DNA of 42,288 nt from an uncultured Planctomycetota bacterium (GTDB lineage: Bacteria; Planctomycetota; Phycisphaerae; Sedimentisphaerales; UBA12454), in assembly GCA_903847315.1 (NCBI GenBank), contig CAINDG010000010.1:1-42288 (forward strand), written 5' to 3'. A program made the position numbers and the translations under genes. The notes under the pieces were generated by a model. The model was not told the origin of the DNA and made no database searches. It worked only from the letters and a program-made list of their open reading frames with translations. Within the stretch, counting starts at the first letter, position 1. Each line of letters opens with the position of its first letter. This document shows positions 17,730 to 26,076 of this stretch, piece by piece.

Positions 17730-18830
17730 CTATCTGTCCACGCGGGCAGTGCCGCCGGCCATTATCTTTTCCACATCAGATAGACTAACTGTAGTAGTAT
17801 CGCCCGGCGTCGTCATCGCCAGTGCTCCGTGCGCAGCGCCGTATTCAACAGCCTGCTGAGGAGTTTTGCCTTCCATCAGGCCGTAAATCAAACCGGAAGC
17901 GAAGCTGTCGCCGCCGCCGACGCGGTCGTAAATCTCAAGATTTTCACGCAGCGTCGCCTCGTAAAATTTGCCGCCTGTGTAGAGTATCGCACCCCAGTCG
18001 TTTATGCTTGCTGTCTTTGCGTTTCTTAATGTTGTCGCAACCGCCTTAAAATTAGGAAATTGCTTTACCGCCTCAAGTATCATCTTCTTGAAATTCGATG
18101 GGTCAAGTTTGGAAAGATGTTTATCGATGCCCGGCACTTCAAGGCCCAGACAAGCGGTAAAATCCTCTTCATTGCCCATCATAACATCGATATACGGAGC
18201 AAGTTTACGGTTAATCTCCTGCGCCTTTTTCTGGCCGCCGATGGATTTCCACAAACTTGCGCGGTAATTAAGGTCGTAAGAAACAATTGTGCCGTATTTC
18301 TTCGCGGTTGTTACCGCTTCGATAATTACATCCGCGGTCGTCTCGGACAGAGCCGCAAATATTCCGCCGGTATGAAACCATTGAACACCTGCCCTGCCGA
18401 AAATATCTTCCCAGTCTATATCGCCCTTCTTTAACTGCGATGCCGCCGTATGGCCTCTGTCGGAGCAGCCCTTGGCCGCTCTTATGCCAAAACCTCTTTC
18501 CGTAAAATTCAGGCCGACGCGAACCTGTCTGCCTATGCCGTCAAACGGCACCCACTTTACATATTCAAGATTTACGCCGCCCTGCAGCATCAAATCCTCG
18601 AGCAGTCTGCCGACAGGATTATCCGCGATAGCGGTTACGGCTGCGGCGCGTTTGCCGAAACAGCGATGCAAACCTCTGGCGACATTATATTCTCCGCCGC
18701 CTTCCCAGACTTTGAAATGACGCGTAGTATGGATTCTGTCGTCGCCGGGGTCGAGGCGAATCATCACCTCGCCAAGCGAAAGAATATCATATCTGCAGCT
18801 TACAGCGGGTTTAAGGTCGAGCGTTGCCAT
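17730..18830 (-). CDS. kdgK: 2-keto-3-deoxygluconate kinase (PfkB family)
   Basis: It phosphorylates 2-keto-3-deoxygluconate (KDG) to KDPG with ATP, in the cytoplasm. The PfkB signatures are present: N-terminal ILSLGEVMIRLDPG, the Gly-rich WEGGGEYNVARGL, and the anion-hole/catalytic motif DRVGGGDSFASG with the base Asp308. Length is 366 residues, somewhat longer than the usual 310-345. It is the last gene of a five-gene operon: its ATG is 1 bp after the stop of the aldolase gene, and its GAGGGAG RBS lies inside that gene. Together with the aldolase it completes the lower part of uronate degradation. PfkB kinases vary in substrate; the aldolase next door makes KDG the best choice. Confidence 0.88.
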   Translation of the reverse strand: MATLDLKPAVSCRYDILSLGEVMIRLDPGDDRIHTTRHFKVWEGGGEYNVARGLHRCFGKRAAAVTAIADNPVGRLLEDLMLQGGVNLEYVKWVPFDGIGRQVRVGLNFTERGFGIRAAKGCSDRGHTAASQLKKGDIDWEDIFGRAGVQWFHTGGIFAALSETTADVIIEAVTTAKKYGTIVSYDLNYRASLWKSIGGQKKAQEINRKLAPYIDVMMGNEEDFTACLGLEVPGIDKHLSKLDPSNFKKMILEAVKQFPNFKAVATTLRNAKTASINDWGAILYTGGKFYEATLRENLEIYDRVGGGDSFASGLIYGLMEGKTPQQAVEYGAAHGALAMTTPGDTTTVSLSDVEKIMAGGTARVDR

Positions 18831-18831
18831 T

Positions 18832-19509
18832 TTATTTGCTCCCTCTGATTTGTTTTATTAACTGGATTGTTTCTTTGACCTTTTTAGTTATGCCGGCCCA
18901 GTCTTTGGCGGCGACAAGTTCTTTGGTAATAAGTTTTGCGCCCATACCCGCACAGACAATTCCTGCTCCGAACCATTCCGTCAGGCTTTCTTTCGTAGGC
19001 GAAACGCCGCCTGTAGGCATAATCTCCGTCCACGGGCAGGGTCCTTTGACTGCTTTTACAAACGCAGGCCCGCCGACGCTGTCGCCGGGAAAAACTTTTA
19101 CAATTTCAACGCCGAAAGTATGAGCCTTTTGAATTTCGGTAACCGTGCCGCAGCCGGGCGAATACGGAATTTTTCTGCCGTTGCAAAGTCTTGCGGTCTC
19201 TTCATCGAGCATCGGGCCGACGATAAAATCCGTCCCTGCTGAAATATACATCGCCGCGGTAGGAGCGTCGCAAATCGAACCGACGCCTAAAATAACGTCA
19301 GGCCTTTGGCTGTCCCTGTATTCGGCAAGTTTTGTAAATATATTTATCGCCCTGTCGCCGCGATTGGTAAATTCGACGCACTGGGCGCCGCCGTCGGCAC
19401 AGGCCGCTACGATATTTTTGGCGGTTTCAAAATCAGAATTGTAAAAAACAGGGATAAGGCCCGTTTTTTTCATCGCGGTCAAAACTTCAAGTCTCGAATG
19501 TTTAGCCAT
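18832..19509 (-). CDS. eda: KDPG aldolase (2-keto-3-deoxy-6-phosphogluconate aldolase)
   Basis: It splits KDPG into pyruvate and glyceraldehyde 3-phosphate. The 225-residue class I TIM barrel shows the family residues: Glu46 in VEFTNR, the Schiff-base Lys138 in EIVKVFPG, the phosphate-binding PTGGVSP, and GVGSI for the glycine strand. Length and motifs fit Eda; some members of this group also act on KHG or KDPGal. The RBS AAAGGG lies upstream of the ATG. It is 12 bp downstream of the flavoprotein gene and 1 bp upstream of the kinase gene, so the two final steps are translated side by side. Confidence 0.9.
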   Translation of the reverse strand: MAKHSRLEVLTAMKKTGLIPVFYNSDFETAKNIVAACADGGAQCVEFTNRGDRAINIFTKLAEYRDSQRPDVILGVGSICDAPTAAMYISAGTDFIVGPMLDEETARLCNGRKIPYSPGCGTVTEIQKAHTFGVEIVKVFPGDSVGGPAFVKAVKGPCPWTEIMPTGGVSPTKESLTEWFGAGIVCAGMGAKLITKELVAAKDWAGITKKVKETIQLIKQIRGSK

Positions 19510-19521
19510 TGAATCGCCCTT

Positions 19522-21546
19522 TCAATTATAAATCTTGCCTTGTCTGTAATCGGTCCAGGCCGGCTCAAACGCTTTTCTGTCTTTGACAGCCGTCCTTACA
19601 GGGATGTTTTTGCAATCAAATAGTTGAGCGGAGTTTTCGTTAAATTGTATTCTAATTACCGTATTTCTCAAGTCTTTGTTTTCAGGCTTAAATTTTAACG
19701 GTTTGCCTGTGTCGGGGTCCTTAACATCGGGATGAATCTGGCCGCCGTCCTCGCTCAAGACAAGATGCGAGCCTCGCGAGCCGCTGCCGGCCTTTAAAAG
19801 CTCCAAAATCGCCTTAAGATAAGCGATACTCGACAATGCCAGGTGCTCAGCCTGTATCGCAGACATAATATCTTTCGGTTCTTTTACTTTCAGGCCGTTC
19901 TTTTGTATCCGCTCGTAAAGTACAATCGCCTCGGTGACGGCCTTTTCGGCATTTTCTTTCTTTCTTATATGGCCGCCGTAAGTCGTCATCCGGTGCTGTA
20001 TCTGAGAAATTACCTGCTGCGGGGTTAAATCGCTTTTTGAACCGTTCAGTTTTGTAATTCTGTCTATCGCATTTTTAATCTGCGACTCGTCCGCAGAAAC
20101 ATCCGAAACTTTATCGCCATAAACATTGGCGATATACTCAGCCGCTCTCGAAGCGCCGACCTGGCCTGCGTTGAGCGCCGAACCGCCGGGCCGCTTGATG
20201 CCGTGAGAGCCCGCCATTTCGCCGATAACGAATGTGTGCCTTACGCTCGATTCCCACCAGCGATTTATCGCAAGGCCGCCGTTATTATGCTGCGAACAAA
20301 CCGAAATCTCCAGAGGTTCCGAATACAAATCAATATCGTGTTCTTTGTAGATATCTATCGCAGGTCGATTCATATGCTCAAGCCGCTCTATCGGCAGTTT
20401 CTGCATCGCACCGGTTGCCTTTAAGTAATTCATCGCCTCAGGTTCGAGGTCTTCAATCTTAAATTCAGACATATTTTTGCTGCCAATCGGATTGTGCAGG
20501 AAATCCATAAATACGCGTCTGCCTTTTTGATTCTCATTAAAGACGATAATATCAACCAGCGACGACTGAAGTCCTTCGATTCTCTGCGGGTCAAAAGGCC
20601 ACTGGTAACCTTTCAAAAATATATCCGTCGCCATTTTGCTCATCGTCGGGAAAAACGGCGTCAGAAATTCGCGCTCGTCGCCGCCGCTTGCGTCGGTGCT
20701 GAATATCCTCGGTATAACCTGCATATATGTGCCGGAAACATTCCATCGGAACTTCGTGCTGGCAAGACCGAATTGCGATTCGGTAAGGTTTTCGCCTGCG
20801 AGCCCTGCCTTAAAAGCCAAACCGTGAATACCGACCTGCCCGCGGGGATATACGCTTGTCTCGTATAATTCACCTGGGCCGCCTGCAGCCAAAACCAGAT
20901 TTTCACAATAAAATATATTAATTCCCAAGTCATCTTTGGAAACAGATTTGCCGTCTACCGTAACAACGCCGGTTATCCGTCTTTTTTCGCCATCGCCTGC
21001 CGTAAGAAATTCCGCAACTTCTTTGTTGTCGAATATCTCGATACCATATCTGCGAATAATTTTTTCGAGACATTCGCTCATAAATTTGCTGGTCTTGGGA
21101 CCTGCCGAGGTTGCCCTTTCATACGGGTCATGGTCGGTTTTATATCCTATATATGTTCCCATAGGGTCGTGCGGAAATGGAACGCCGGCCTCGACAAGAT
21201 TATAAAAGCCGCGAAGCGAACCGATTGCTTCAGCCAAAGCCAAATCGCCGTGGCAGCAGCCGGCCGCTGTAAGAGACGATGCGAAACTTTCCGCGATGTC
21301 CGCCACATCGGGGCTTGTGCCCATTTTGTAATACGTCTGCTTATCGGAGCCGCTCATACGTGAAGCGCCCAGAGGCAGACCGCGGGTAACAACCGCAATC
21401 TTTGACGCGGCATCTTTAATGCCTTTGGTATCAAGAAACTCATACAATTTCTTGGCACAATTCATACCTGCAGCACCGGAGCCGATTATTATTGTGCTGT
21501 ACCGGTGTATTTTTACTTTTTGATTTGCGACTTTTATCTGTTCCAT
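19522..21546 (-). CDS. FAD-dependent oxidoreductase of the fumarate reductase/succinate dehydrogenase flavoprotein type
   Basis: A 674-residue flavoprotein without signal peptide. The N-terminal FAD-binding motif IIIGSGAAGMNCA (about 19-31) and the second FAD segment EMAGSHGIKRPGGSALNAGQ place it in the Sdh/Frd/aspartate oxidase superfamily. The C-terminal part (about 520-674) is helical, as in SdhA-type subunits. The region NNGGLAINRWWESSV occupies the place of the covalent-FAD/substrate loop but differs from classical SdhA. No iron-sulfur or membrane-anchor subunit is encoded nearby, so it is not ordinary succinate dehydrogenase. It lies in the KDG operon, 10 bp after the SDR gene, with an AAGAGG RBS. 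It may oxidise or reduce a uronate-derived keto acid; the substrate is unknown. Confidence 0.8.
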   Translation of the reverse strand: MEQIKVANQKVKIHRYSTIIIGSGAAGMNCAKKLYEFLDTKGIKDAASKIAVVTRGLPLGASRMSGSDKQTYYKMGTSPDVADIAESFASSLTAAGCCHGDLALAEAIGSLRGFYNLVEAGVPFPHDPMGTYIGYKTDHDPYERATSAGPKTSKFMSECLEKIIRRYGIEIFDNKEVAEFLTAGDGEKRRITGVVTVDGKSVSKDDLGINIFYCENLVLAAGGPGELYETSVYPRGQVGIHGLAFKAGLAGENLTESQFGLASTKFRWNVSGTYMQVIPRIFSTDASGGDEREFLTPFFPTMSKMATDIFLKGYQWPFDPQRIEGLQSSLVDIIVFNENQKGRRVFMDFLHNPIGSKNMSEFKIEDLEPEAMNYLKATGAMQKLPIERLEHMNRPAIDIYKEHDIDLYSEPLEISVCSQHNNGGLAINRWWESSVRHTFVIGEMAGSHGIKRPGGSALNAGQVGASRAAEYIANVYGDKVSDVSADESQIKNAIDRITKLNGSKSDLTPQQVISQIQHRMTTYGGHIRKKENAEKAVTEAIVLYERIQKNGLKVKEPKDIMSAIQAEHLALSSIAYLKAILELLKAGSGSRGSHLVLSEDGGQIHPDVKDPDTGKPLKFKPENKDLRNTVIRIQFNENSAQLFDCKNIPVRTAVKDRKAFEPAWTDYRQGKIYN

Positions 21547-21556
21547 TTTTTGCCTC

Positions 21557-22354
21557 TTATAATCTTCTTAAATGAAAACCGCCGTCAACGTTTATTACCT
21601 GCCCGGTCGAATAATCCAATCGCCCTTGTGCGATAGCGCCAACTACCTTTGCGATATCTTCAGGATAACCCCAGCGTTTTGTCGGCAGAAGACCTTCAGC
21701 TATCAATTTGTCGTATTTTTCCTTAACGACACTGGTCATATCCGTCATTATTATGCCCGGCCGAATTTCAAAAACGCCGATACCGAATTCCGATAACCTG
21801 TCGGCATAAAGTTTTGTCATCATACTGATTCCCGCTTTGCTGATGCAATATTCGCCACGGGCAGTACTTGAAGTATAAGCCGACATACTGCTCGTATTGC
21901 AAATTCTGTAATTCCTGTCCGGAAATTTTTTCTTTTGCTCTATCATCCAGTTGGCAACAAGCTGAGTAAGAAAATACGGCCCGCGAAGATTTATATTCAT
22001 AACGCGGTCATAACTTTCCTGGGTGGCTTCGAGTATATCCATTCTCTTTGATGGGGCAACACCGGCATTATTGCAGAGCATATCGCACCTGCCGAATTTT
22101 GCCTTTGCCAAATCCACTAATTTTTTTCTCTCATCAGGATTTGAAATATCGACGCGGATAACTTCGCATTCAGCGCCTAACGCCTTGATTTCCTTCTGGG
22201 TCTTCTTTCCTGTGGCTTCGTCAGGTTTGCCCTGCGAGTCGAAGTCAAAATGACCTATCGCAAGATTAAAACCGAGATTGGCCAGCTCGATTGCAATGCC
22301 TTTTCCTATACCCCGGCTTGCTCCGGTAACTATTGCTAATGGTCTATCAGCCAT
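21557..22354 (-). CDS. Short-chain dehydrogenase/reductase, candidate uronate-pathway enzyme
   Basis: A 265-residue classical SDR, cytoplasmic, using NAD(P)H. It has TGASRGIGKG (10-19), NNAG (95-98), the catalytic Ser156, Tyr169 and Lys173 (YCISK), and PG after strand 6. It resembles the FabG-like group, but the operon (KDG kinase, KDPG aldolase) suggests it reduces 2,5-diketo-3-deoxygluconate to KDG as KduD does, or another keto intermediate. It has a 37-residue segment between strand 2 and helix 3 that is longer than in KduD. RBS AAAGGTG is present, and the gene lies 20 bp after the fusion enzyme. It is not called kduD because the length and loops differ; function is inferred from context. 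Confidence 0.85.
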   Translation of the reverse strand: MADRPLAIVTGASRGIGKGIAIELANLGFNLAIGHFDFDSQGKPDEATGKKTQKEIKALGAECEVIRVDISNPDERKKLVDLAKAKFGRCDMLCNNAGVAPSKRMDILEATQESYDRVMNINLRGPYFLTQLVANWMIEQKKKFPDRNYRICNTSSMSAYTSSTARGEYCISKAGISMMTKLYADRLSEFGIGVFEIRPGIIMTDMTSVVKEKYDKLIAEGLLPTKRWGYPEDIAKVVGAIAQGRLDYSTGQVINVDGGFHLRRL

Positions 22355-22374
22355 AATTCACCTTTCTTTAAAAA

Positions 22375-25059
22375 TTAACCTTTAAGAAACTGATTTATCT
22401 GTTCAGCAGCTTTTGTGCCGTCAGCTACCGCTGTAACAACCATTTTTCCGCCGTTGATTATATCGCCGCCGGCAAAAACACCTTTTCGACTCGTTGCCAA
22501 ACCGCCGTTTTTAACCGCCACAAGATTATTAGCGGTAAACTCAACGCCGGGCAGTAAAACCTTTAAATCTTTAGAAGCTTTTTGTCCCAGCGCCTCAATA
22601 ATCACATCGACATCAAGCGTAAGCTGTGCTCCGGGAACTTCAATCGGTGCACGGAACCCTTTTTCGTCAGGCTCGGCAAGATTAACATGATTAATTCTAA
22701 CGCCTTTTACCTTACCGCTGCCGTTTAAGTATTCCTTGGGCATAAATTGATTCATAAACGATACATCTTCCGTCAGAGTATGCTGCCGTTCGCTCAGCCA
22801 TGCCGGCATTGTCACGAAAGACTCGAAGCAAATCATATATACACTGCTCGCCCCCGCTTGTTTGGCTGCGACGCAAACATCCATTCCTGTATTTCCGCCG
22901 CCGATTACAGCGACACGTTTGCCGGCAAGGTCAACCTTTTCGCCGGCCTTCATCGCACCCAAAAATTCCAAAGCGCCCCACAGGCCGTCAAGTTTTCCGC
23001 CTTTGTGCAGCGTCTTCGATTCCCATAATCCCATTCCTGTAAAGACAGCATCAAATCCTTCTGCCATTACCTTATCAAGGTTGTAATTAGAGGTAAGACC
23101 TTTACCGAAACGAAATTCAAGATTTTTTGCGGGTGCCGATTCAAATATCGCTTTGAGTTCATTTTCAAGACTCATCCCCTGCTTTTCGCGTGCGACAACT
23201 CCTTTCACCATACCGCCTATTTCATTTCTCGCTTCAAAGACGGTTACTTTATGACCTGATTCAACAAGTCTCGCTGCACAGGCAAGACCCGCCGGGCCGG
23301 CGCCAATTACAGCAACTTTTTTGCCGGTTTGTTTAGCAGGTATCCGCAGTTTCGACCAGCCGTTTCTATTGGCCTGAACAGCCAAATACCGCTGAATATC
23401 AGATATCGACATCGCCATATCGCCAAGGAAGTTCTGCATACAACTGCCTTCGCACAGGTCCTGTGTCGGGCACAGCCAGGCACAGATTTCAGGCAATATG
23501 TTTGCCTGTCTTATAACTTCGTAAGCGCCTTTATCGTCGCCGTCGAGGAACAGTTTAATAAACTTCGGAATATCGATTCCTGCCGGACAGGCTTTCTTGC
23601 AGGTAGCGTCGCCGCATTCTCGGCAGGCATCCGCAAGCCGAACAAGATTTGTCCTGTCGCCCATTCTGCCCCGCTCGAATATCGGGCCGTAAACTTTATT
23701 GTCGCGAACGACGCAACCGGCCATTCCGCCGTCACGCATAATCTGCGTACATGCGCTGCAGCCGATGCAGCATTTTTCCGGGTCCATTTTCCCTTTCTTA
23801 ATGATGTCATAAGGGAAGTCCGGATAAGCAAAACTCATTCTGCCTGCGCCGACAACTGTAACCCTGCCGTTCTTCTTGCTCGCTGCGCCGACATAAGGCA
23901 AAAGCGACCTCAGCCAGCTATAGCCGGTGCCGACTACAATCAGATTCGGAGCGGCTTTTTGAATTTCTCCTGTAATATTCAAAATTCTTGTCAGAGCAAT
24001 CAGCGGATGCTCTGGTGATTCATACGCGCCGAGAATCGGCTCGTTGTAAGGTCTGCCCATATGCGGACTGTAATAAGGATTGCCGACCGTTGTGTTGATA
24101 AACTTTACGCCGTTATCCTGCAGAAGTTTGAGCAGTTTTTTCGGCTCTGTAAAATCAGGTTTTGTATAATCGTCCTTATCAACTCCCCAGCCGTACGGAT
24201 ACGGTATCGCATCATACATCGGGAAGCGAGTGGTAACTAATTTGTCTTTGCCGAGTTTTTTGTGAATCTTGTCAATTGTCTCAAGCAAAATTCTCGTGCG
24301 ATTCTCAAAACTGCCGCCGTATTTGCCGGGGCGGTTAAAGCAGGCGAAGATTTCGTTTATCAGATAGCCGTGACAGGATTTTACGTCAACAGCGTCAAAA
24401 CCCGCTTCAAACGCTATTTGCGCAGCTTCGACAAAACGTTCCTGAAGCTGGTCAAGATATTCGTCAGTCGCAACCGGCCAGTCAGGTGCCAGATTCTTTT
24501 TAGCGTTCGCGTTTGGCGGGAACTGGGGAACCATTACATCTCTGTACGGGTCGTGCTGTGGAATTATCGGCTCAGATACGCCCTTCGGTTTCGAATATCT
24601 TCCGCTGTGAGTAAGCTGCGCGACAATAATCGGATTATGATTTTTGCCGAATCGTTTCCACGCTGCCTCACGAGCCAGTCGTATCACATCTTTAAATGTT
24701 TCTTTACTGTCCTGGTTTAACCAGAGCTGACGAGGATTGGCTCTTCCTTCAGGAACAACCGCTATCGCTTCCGACCAGATAATGCCTGCGCCGCCGGCGG
24801 TAAAACGCTTGTATCGCCGAAAAGTCAAAGGCCCGGGTCTGCCCTGCGAGTCGCCATCACAGCCTTCCATCGCCTGTGTCGCGAAGGAATTCGGTGCGGT
24901 AAGCTTGCCGACTTTGACGGGCTGAGCCAGAATTGAAATGTCATCGCTTGTTTCGATTTTGACCGAAAGCGCTTTGGCAAGTTTGTGCAATTGCTCAACA
25001 TTGCTTAAATCAAAATCCCATATGTTCTGTTTCTTCGGTCTGATTCTTAATGGTTCCAT
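22375..25059 (-). CDS. Old yellow enzyme fused to GltD-like Fe-S/NAD(P)H flavin reductase
   Basis: An 894-residue multidomain flavoprotein, first gene of the operon. Residues about 40-420 are an OYE/2,4-dienoyl-CoA reductase TIM barrel with FMN-site motifs such as the catalytic-type QLTHSGRYS and FDAVDVKSCHGYL. A 4Fe-4S motif follows (CCIGCSAC...C, about 427-447). Residues about 470-575 are a GltD/DPYD-type helical Fe-S domain (CRECGDATCKKACP; CAWLCP...CEGSC). Then come FAD (GAGPAGLACAARL, about 583) and NAD(P)H (GGGNTGMD, about 721) Rossmann domains, with GDIINGGKMVVTA at the end. The layout is like dienoyl-CoA reductase but with an inserted GltD Fe-S domain. It likely reduces an activated C=C or C=O of an uronate-derived intermediate. 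It is divergent from an AraC regulator. The substrate is unknown. Confidence 0.85.
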   Translation of the reverse strand: MEPLRIRPKKQNIWDFDLSNVEQLHKLAKALSVKIETSDDISILAQPVKVGKLTAPNSFATQAMEGCDGDSQGRPGPLTFRRYKRFTAGGAGIIWSEAIAVVPEGRANPRQLWLNQDSKETFKDVIRLAREAAWKRFGKNHNPIIVAQLTHSGRYSKPKGVSEPIIPQHDPYRDVMVPQFPPNANAKKNLAPDWPVATDEYLDQLQERFVEAAQIAFEAGFDAVDVKSCHGYLINEIFACFNRPGKYGGSFENRTRILLETIDKIHKKLGKDKLVTTRFPMYDAIPYPYGWGVDKDDYTKPDFTEPKKLLKLLQDNGVKFINTTVGNPYYSPHMGRPYNEPILGAYESPEHPLIALTRILNITGEIQKAAPNLIVVGTGYSWLRSLLPYVGAASKKNGRVTVVGAGRMSFAYPDFPYDIIKKGKMDPEKCCIGCSACTQIMRDGGMAGCVVRDNKVYGPIFERGRMGDRTNLVRLADACRECGDATCKKACPAGIDIPKFIKLFLDGDDKGAYEVIRQANILPEICAWLCPTQDLCEGSCMQNFLGDMAMSISDIQRYLAVQANRNGWSKLRIPAKQTGKKVAVIGAGPAGLACAARLVESGHKVTVFEARNEIGGMVKGVVAREKQGMSLENELKAIFESAPAKNLEFRFGKGLTSNYNLDKVMAEGFDAVFTGMGLWESKTLHKGGKLDGLWGALEFLGAMKAGEKVDLAGKRVAVIGGGNTGMDVCVAAKQAGASSVYMICFESFVTMPAWLSERQHTLTEDVSFMNQFMPKEYLNGSGKVKGVRINHVNLAEPDEKGFRAPIEVPGAQLTLDVDVIIEALGQKASKDLKVLLPGVEFTANNLVAVKNGGLATSRKGVFAGGDIINGGKMVVTAVADGTKAAEQINQFLKG

Positions 25060-25172
25060 AATTCCTGTCTTTTAATAAAAAAGGTTAATAAAGAAGGGAA
25101 ATTCTAATACAAATCCTGCATTTTGTCTTTGTGAAAGCGGAAATTATTTATTTGCGTTTTAGGCAATTTTTC

Positions 25173-25200
25173 TTGAATTTTTCCGAACCAATGATATAAT
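25173..25200 (+). promoter_or_regulatory. Promoter of AraC-type regulator, giving a near-leaderless mRNA
   Basis: TTGAAT at 25173-25178 and perfect TATAAT at 25195-25200, 16-bp spacer. Expected initiation at about 25207 is 2 bases before the ATG at 25209, and there is no SD sequence. The 149-bp divergent region 25060-25208 must also hold the operon promoter. Confidence 0.55.
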
Positions 25201-25208
25201 AACCAGTT

Positions 25209-26066
25209 ATGGAAAGTGAAAATAGACAAAAATGGCGTATTTTCGACCCTGATATAACTTTGCCGGATTATGGGGCGATTGTCGAGAGCAGACTTGAAAG
25301 GCCGGCATCTGCAAATATCGCGCATAGGCATAATCATTTGAGTATCCTCTATGTAGTATCAGGACAGGGAATTATTGAGTTTGATAACAAAAAATTTCCG
25401 GTCAATGCCGATTCAGTCATTACGCTTGAAAAAGAAAAAACCCATAAACTCTCGGACAACCCCCGAAAGGCTATGACTGTATTTTCCATTTACTTCGATA
25501 CAACCGCTTCCGGCTTAAATAAATACATAATTGATTATCTGTTCGCCTCAACGGAACCCTTCGCATTGCCGTTGTATTACTCTGAAAACATTAAAAGGTA
25601 TTTAAGACAGATTCTATATGAACAGAACACAAAACCCCCTGGGTATAAATTGTCGATAAAACAAAATCTGAGCCTGGCCATACTGCAAACCTACAGGGCC
25701 AGACTACAGCAAGCCAGGCAAAAAACCCCTGAAAATCCGCCTGCAAGCCGTGAAAGAGCAAGAGCAGTCCTGGATTTTATCGCGCAAAACTGTCACGAGC
25801 AATACGGCCTTGCCGACGCGGCAAGATTGGCAAAGGTATCTCAGAGACAATTTACGAACCTGTGCAGGAACCTGACAGGAGAGAGTTTTATAAAATTTCT
25901 TAACTCAATAAGATGTAAAAATGCTGCCGAACTTCTCAAACAAACAAATAAGCCGGTAGCAGCTATTGCTTTCGAAGTTGGATACGAAGAATTGTCAACG
26001 TTTTACAGGGCATTCAAGAGAATCTACAAATCCTCTCCGATGCAATTCAAACTTTCTGAGAAATAA
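25209..26066 (+). CDS. AraC-family regulator with cupin sensor domain
   Basis: A 285-residue transcription factor. Residues about 20-150 form a cupin-like beta-barrel (AHRHNHLSILYVVSGQG, then FPVNADSVITLEK), which usually binds a small sugar-type ligand. Residues about 180-283 are the AraC double helix-turn-helix (YGLADAARLAKVSQRQFTNL; PVAAIAFEVGYEELSTFYR). It is divergently transcribed from the KDG operon, the normal arrangement for a local regulator, so it is the likely activator or repressor of genes 17730-25059. The start ATG has no RBS and falls at the expected transcription start, so translation may be leaderless. It ends 11 bp from the convergent oxidoreductase gene. Confidence 0.88.
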   Translation: MESENRQKWRIFDPDITLPDYGAIVESRLERPASANIAHRHNHLSILYVVSGQGIIEFDNKKFPVNADSVITLEKEKTHKLSDNPRKAMTVFSIYFDTTASGLNKYIIDYLFASTEPFALPLYYSENIKRYLRQILYEQNTKPPGYKLSIKQNLSLAILQTYRARLQQARQKTPENPPASRERARAVLDFIAQNCHEQYGLADAARLAKVSQRQFTNLCRNLTGESFIKFLNSIRCKNAAELLKQTNKPVAAIAFEVGYEELSTFYRAFKRIYKSSPMQFKLSEK

Positions 26067-26076
26067 ACCCGTGCAA

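Noticed and set aside
23329-24018. A 229-residue plus-strand ORF inside the OYE/GltD fusion gene
   Set aside because: A shadow of the minus-strand gene, which carries intact Fe-S and Rossmann motifs.
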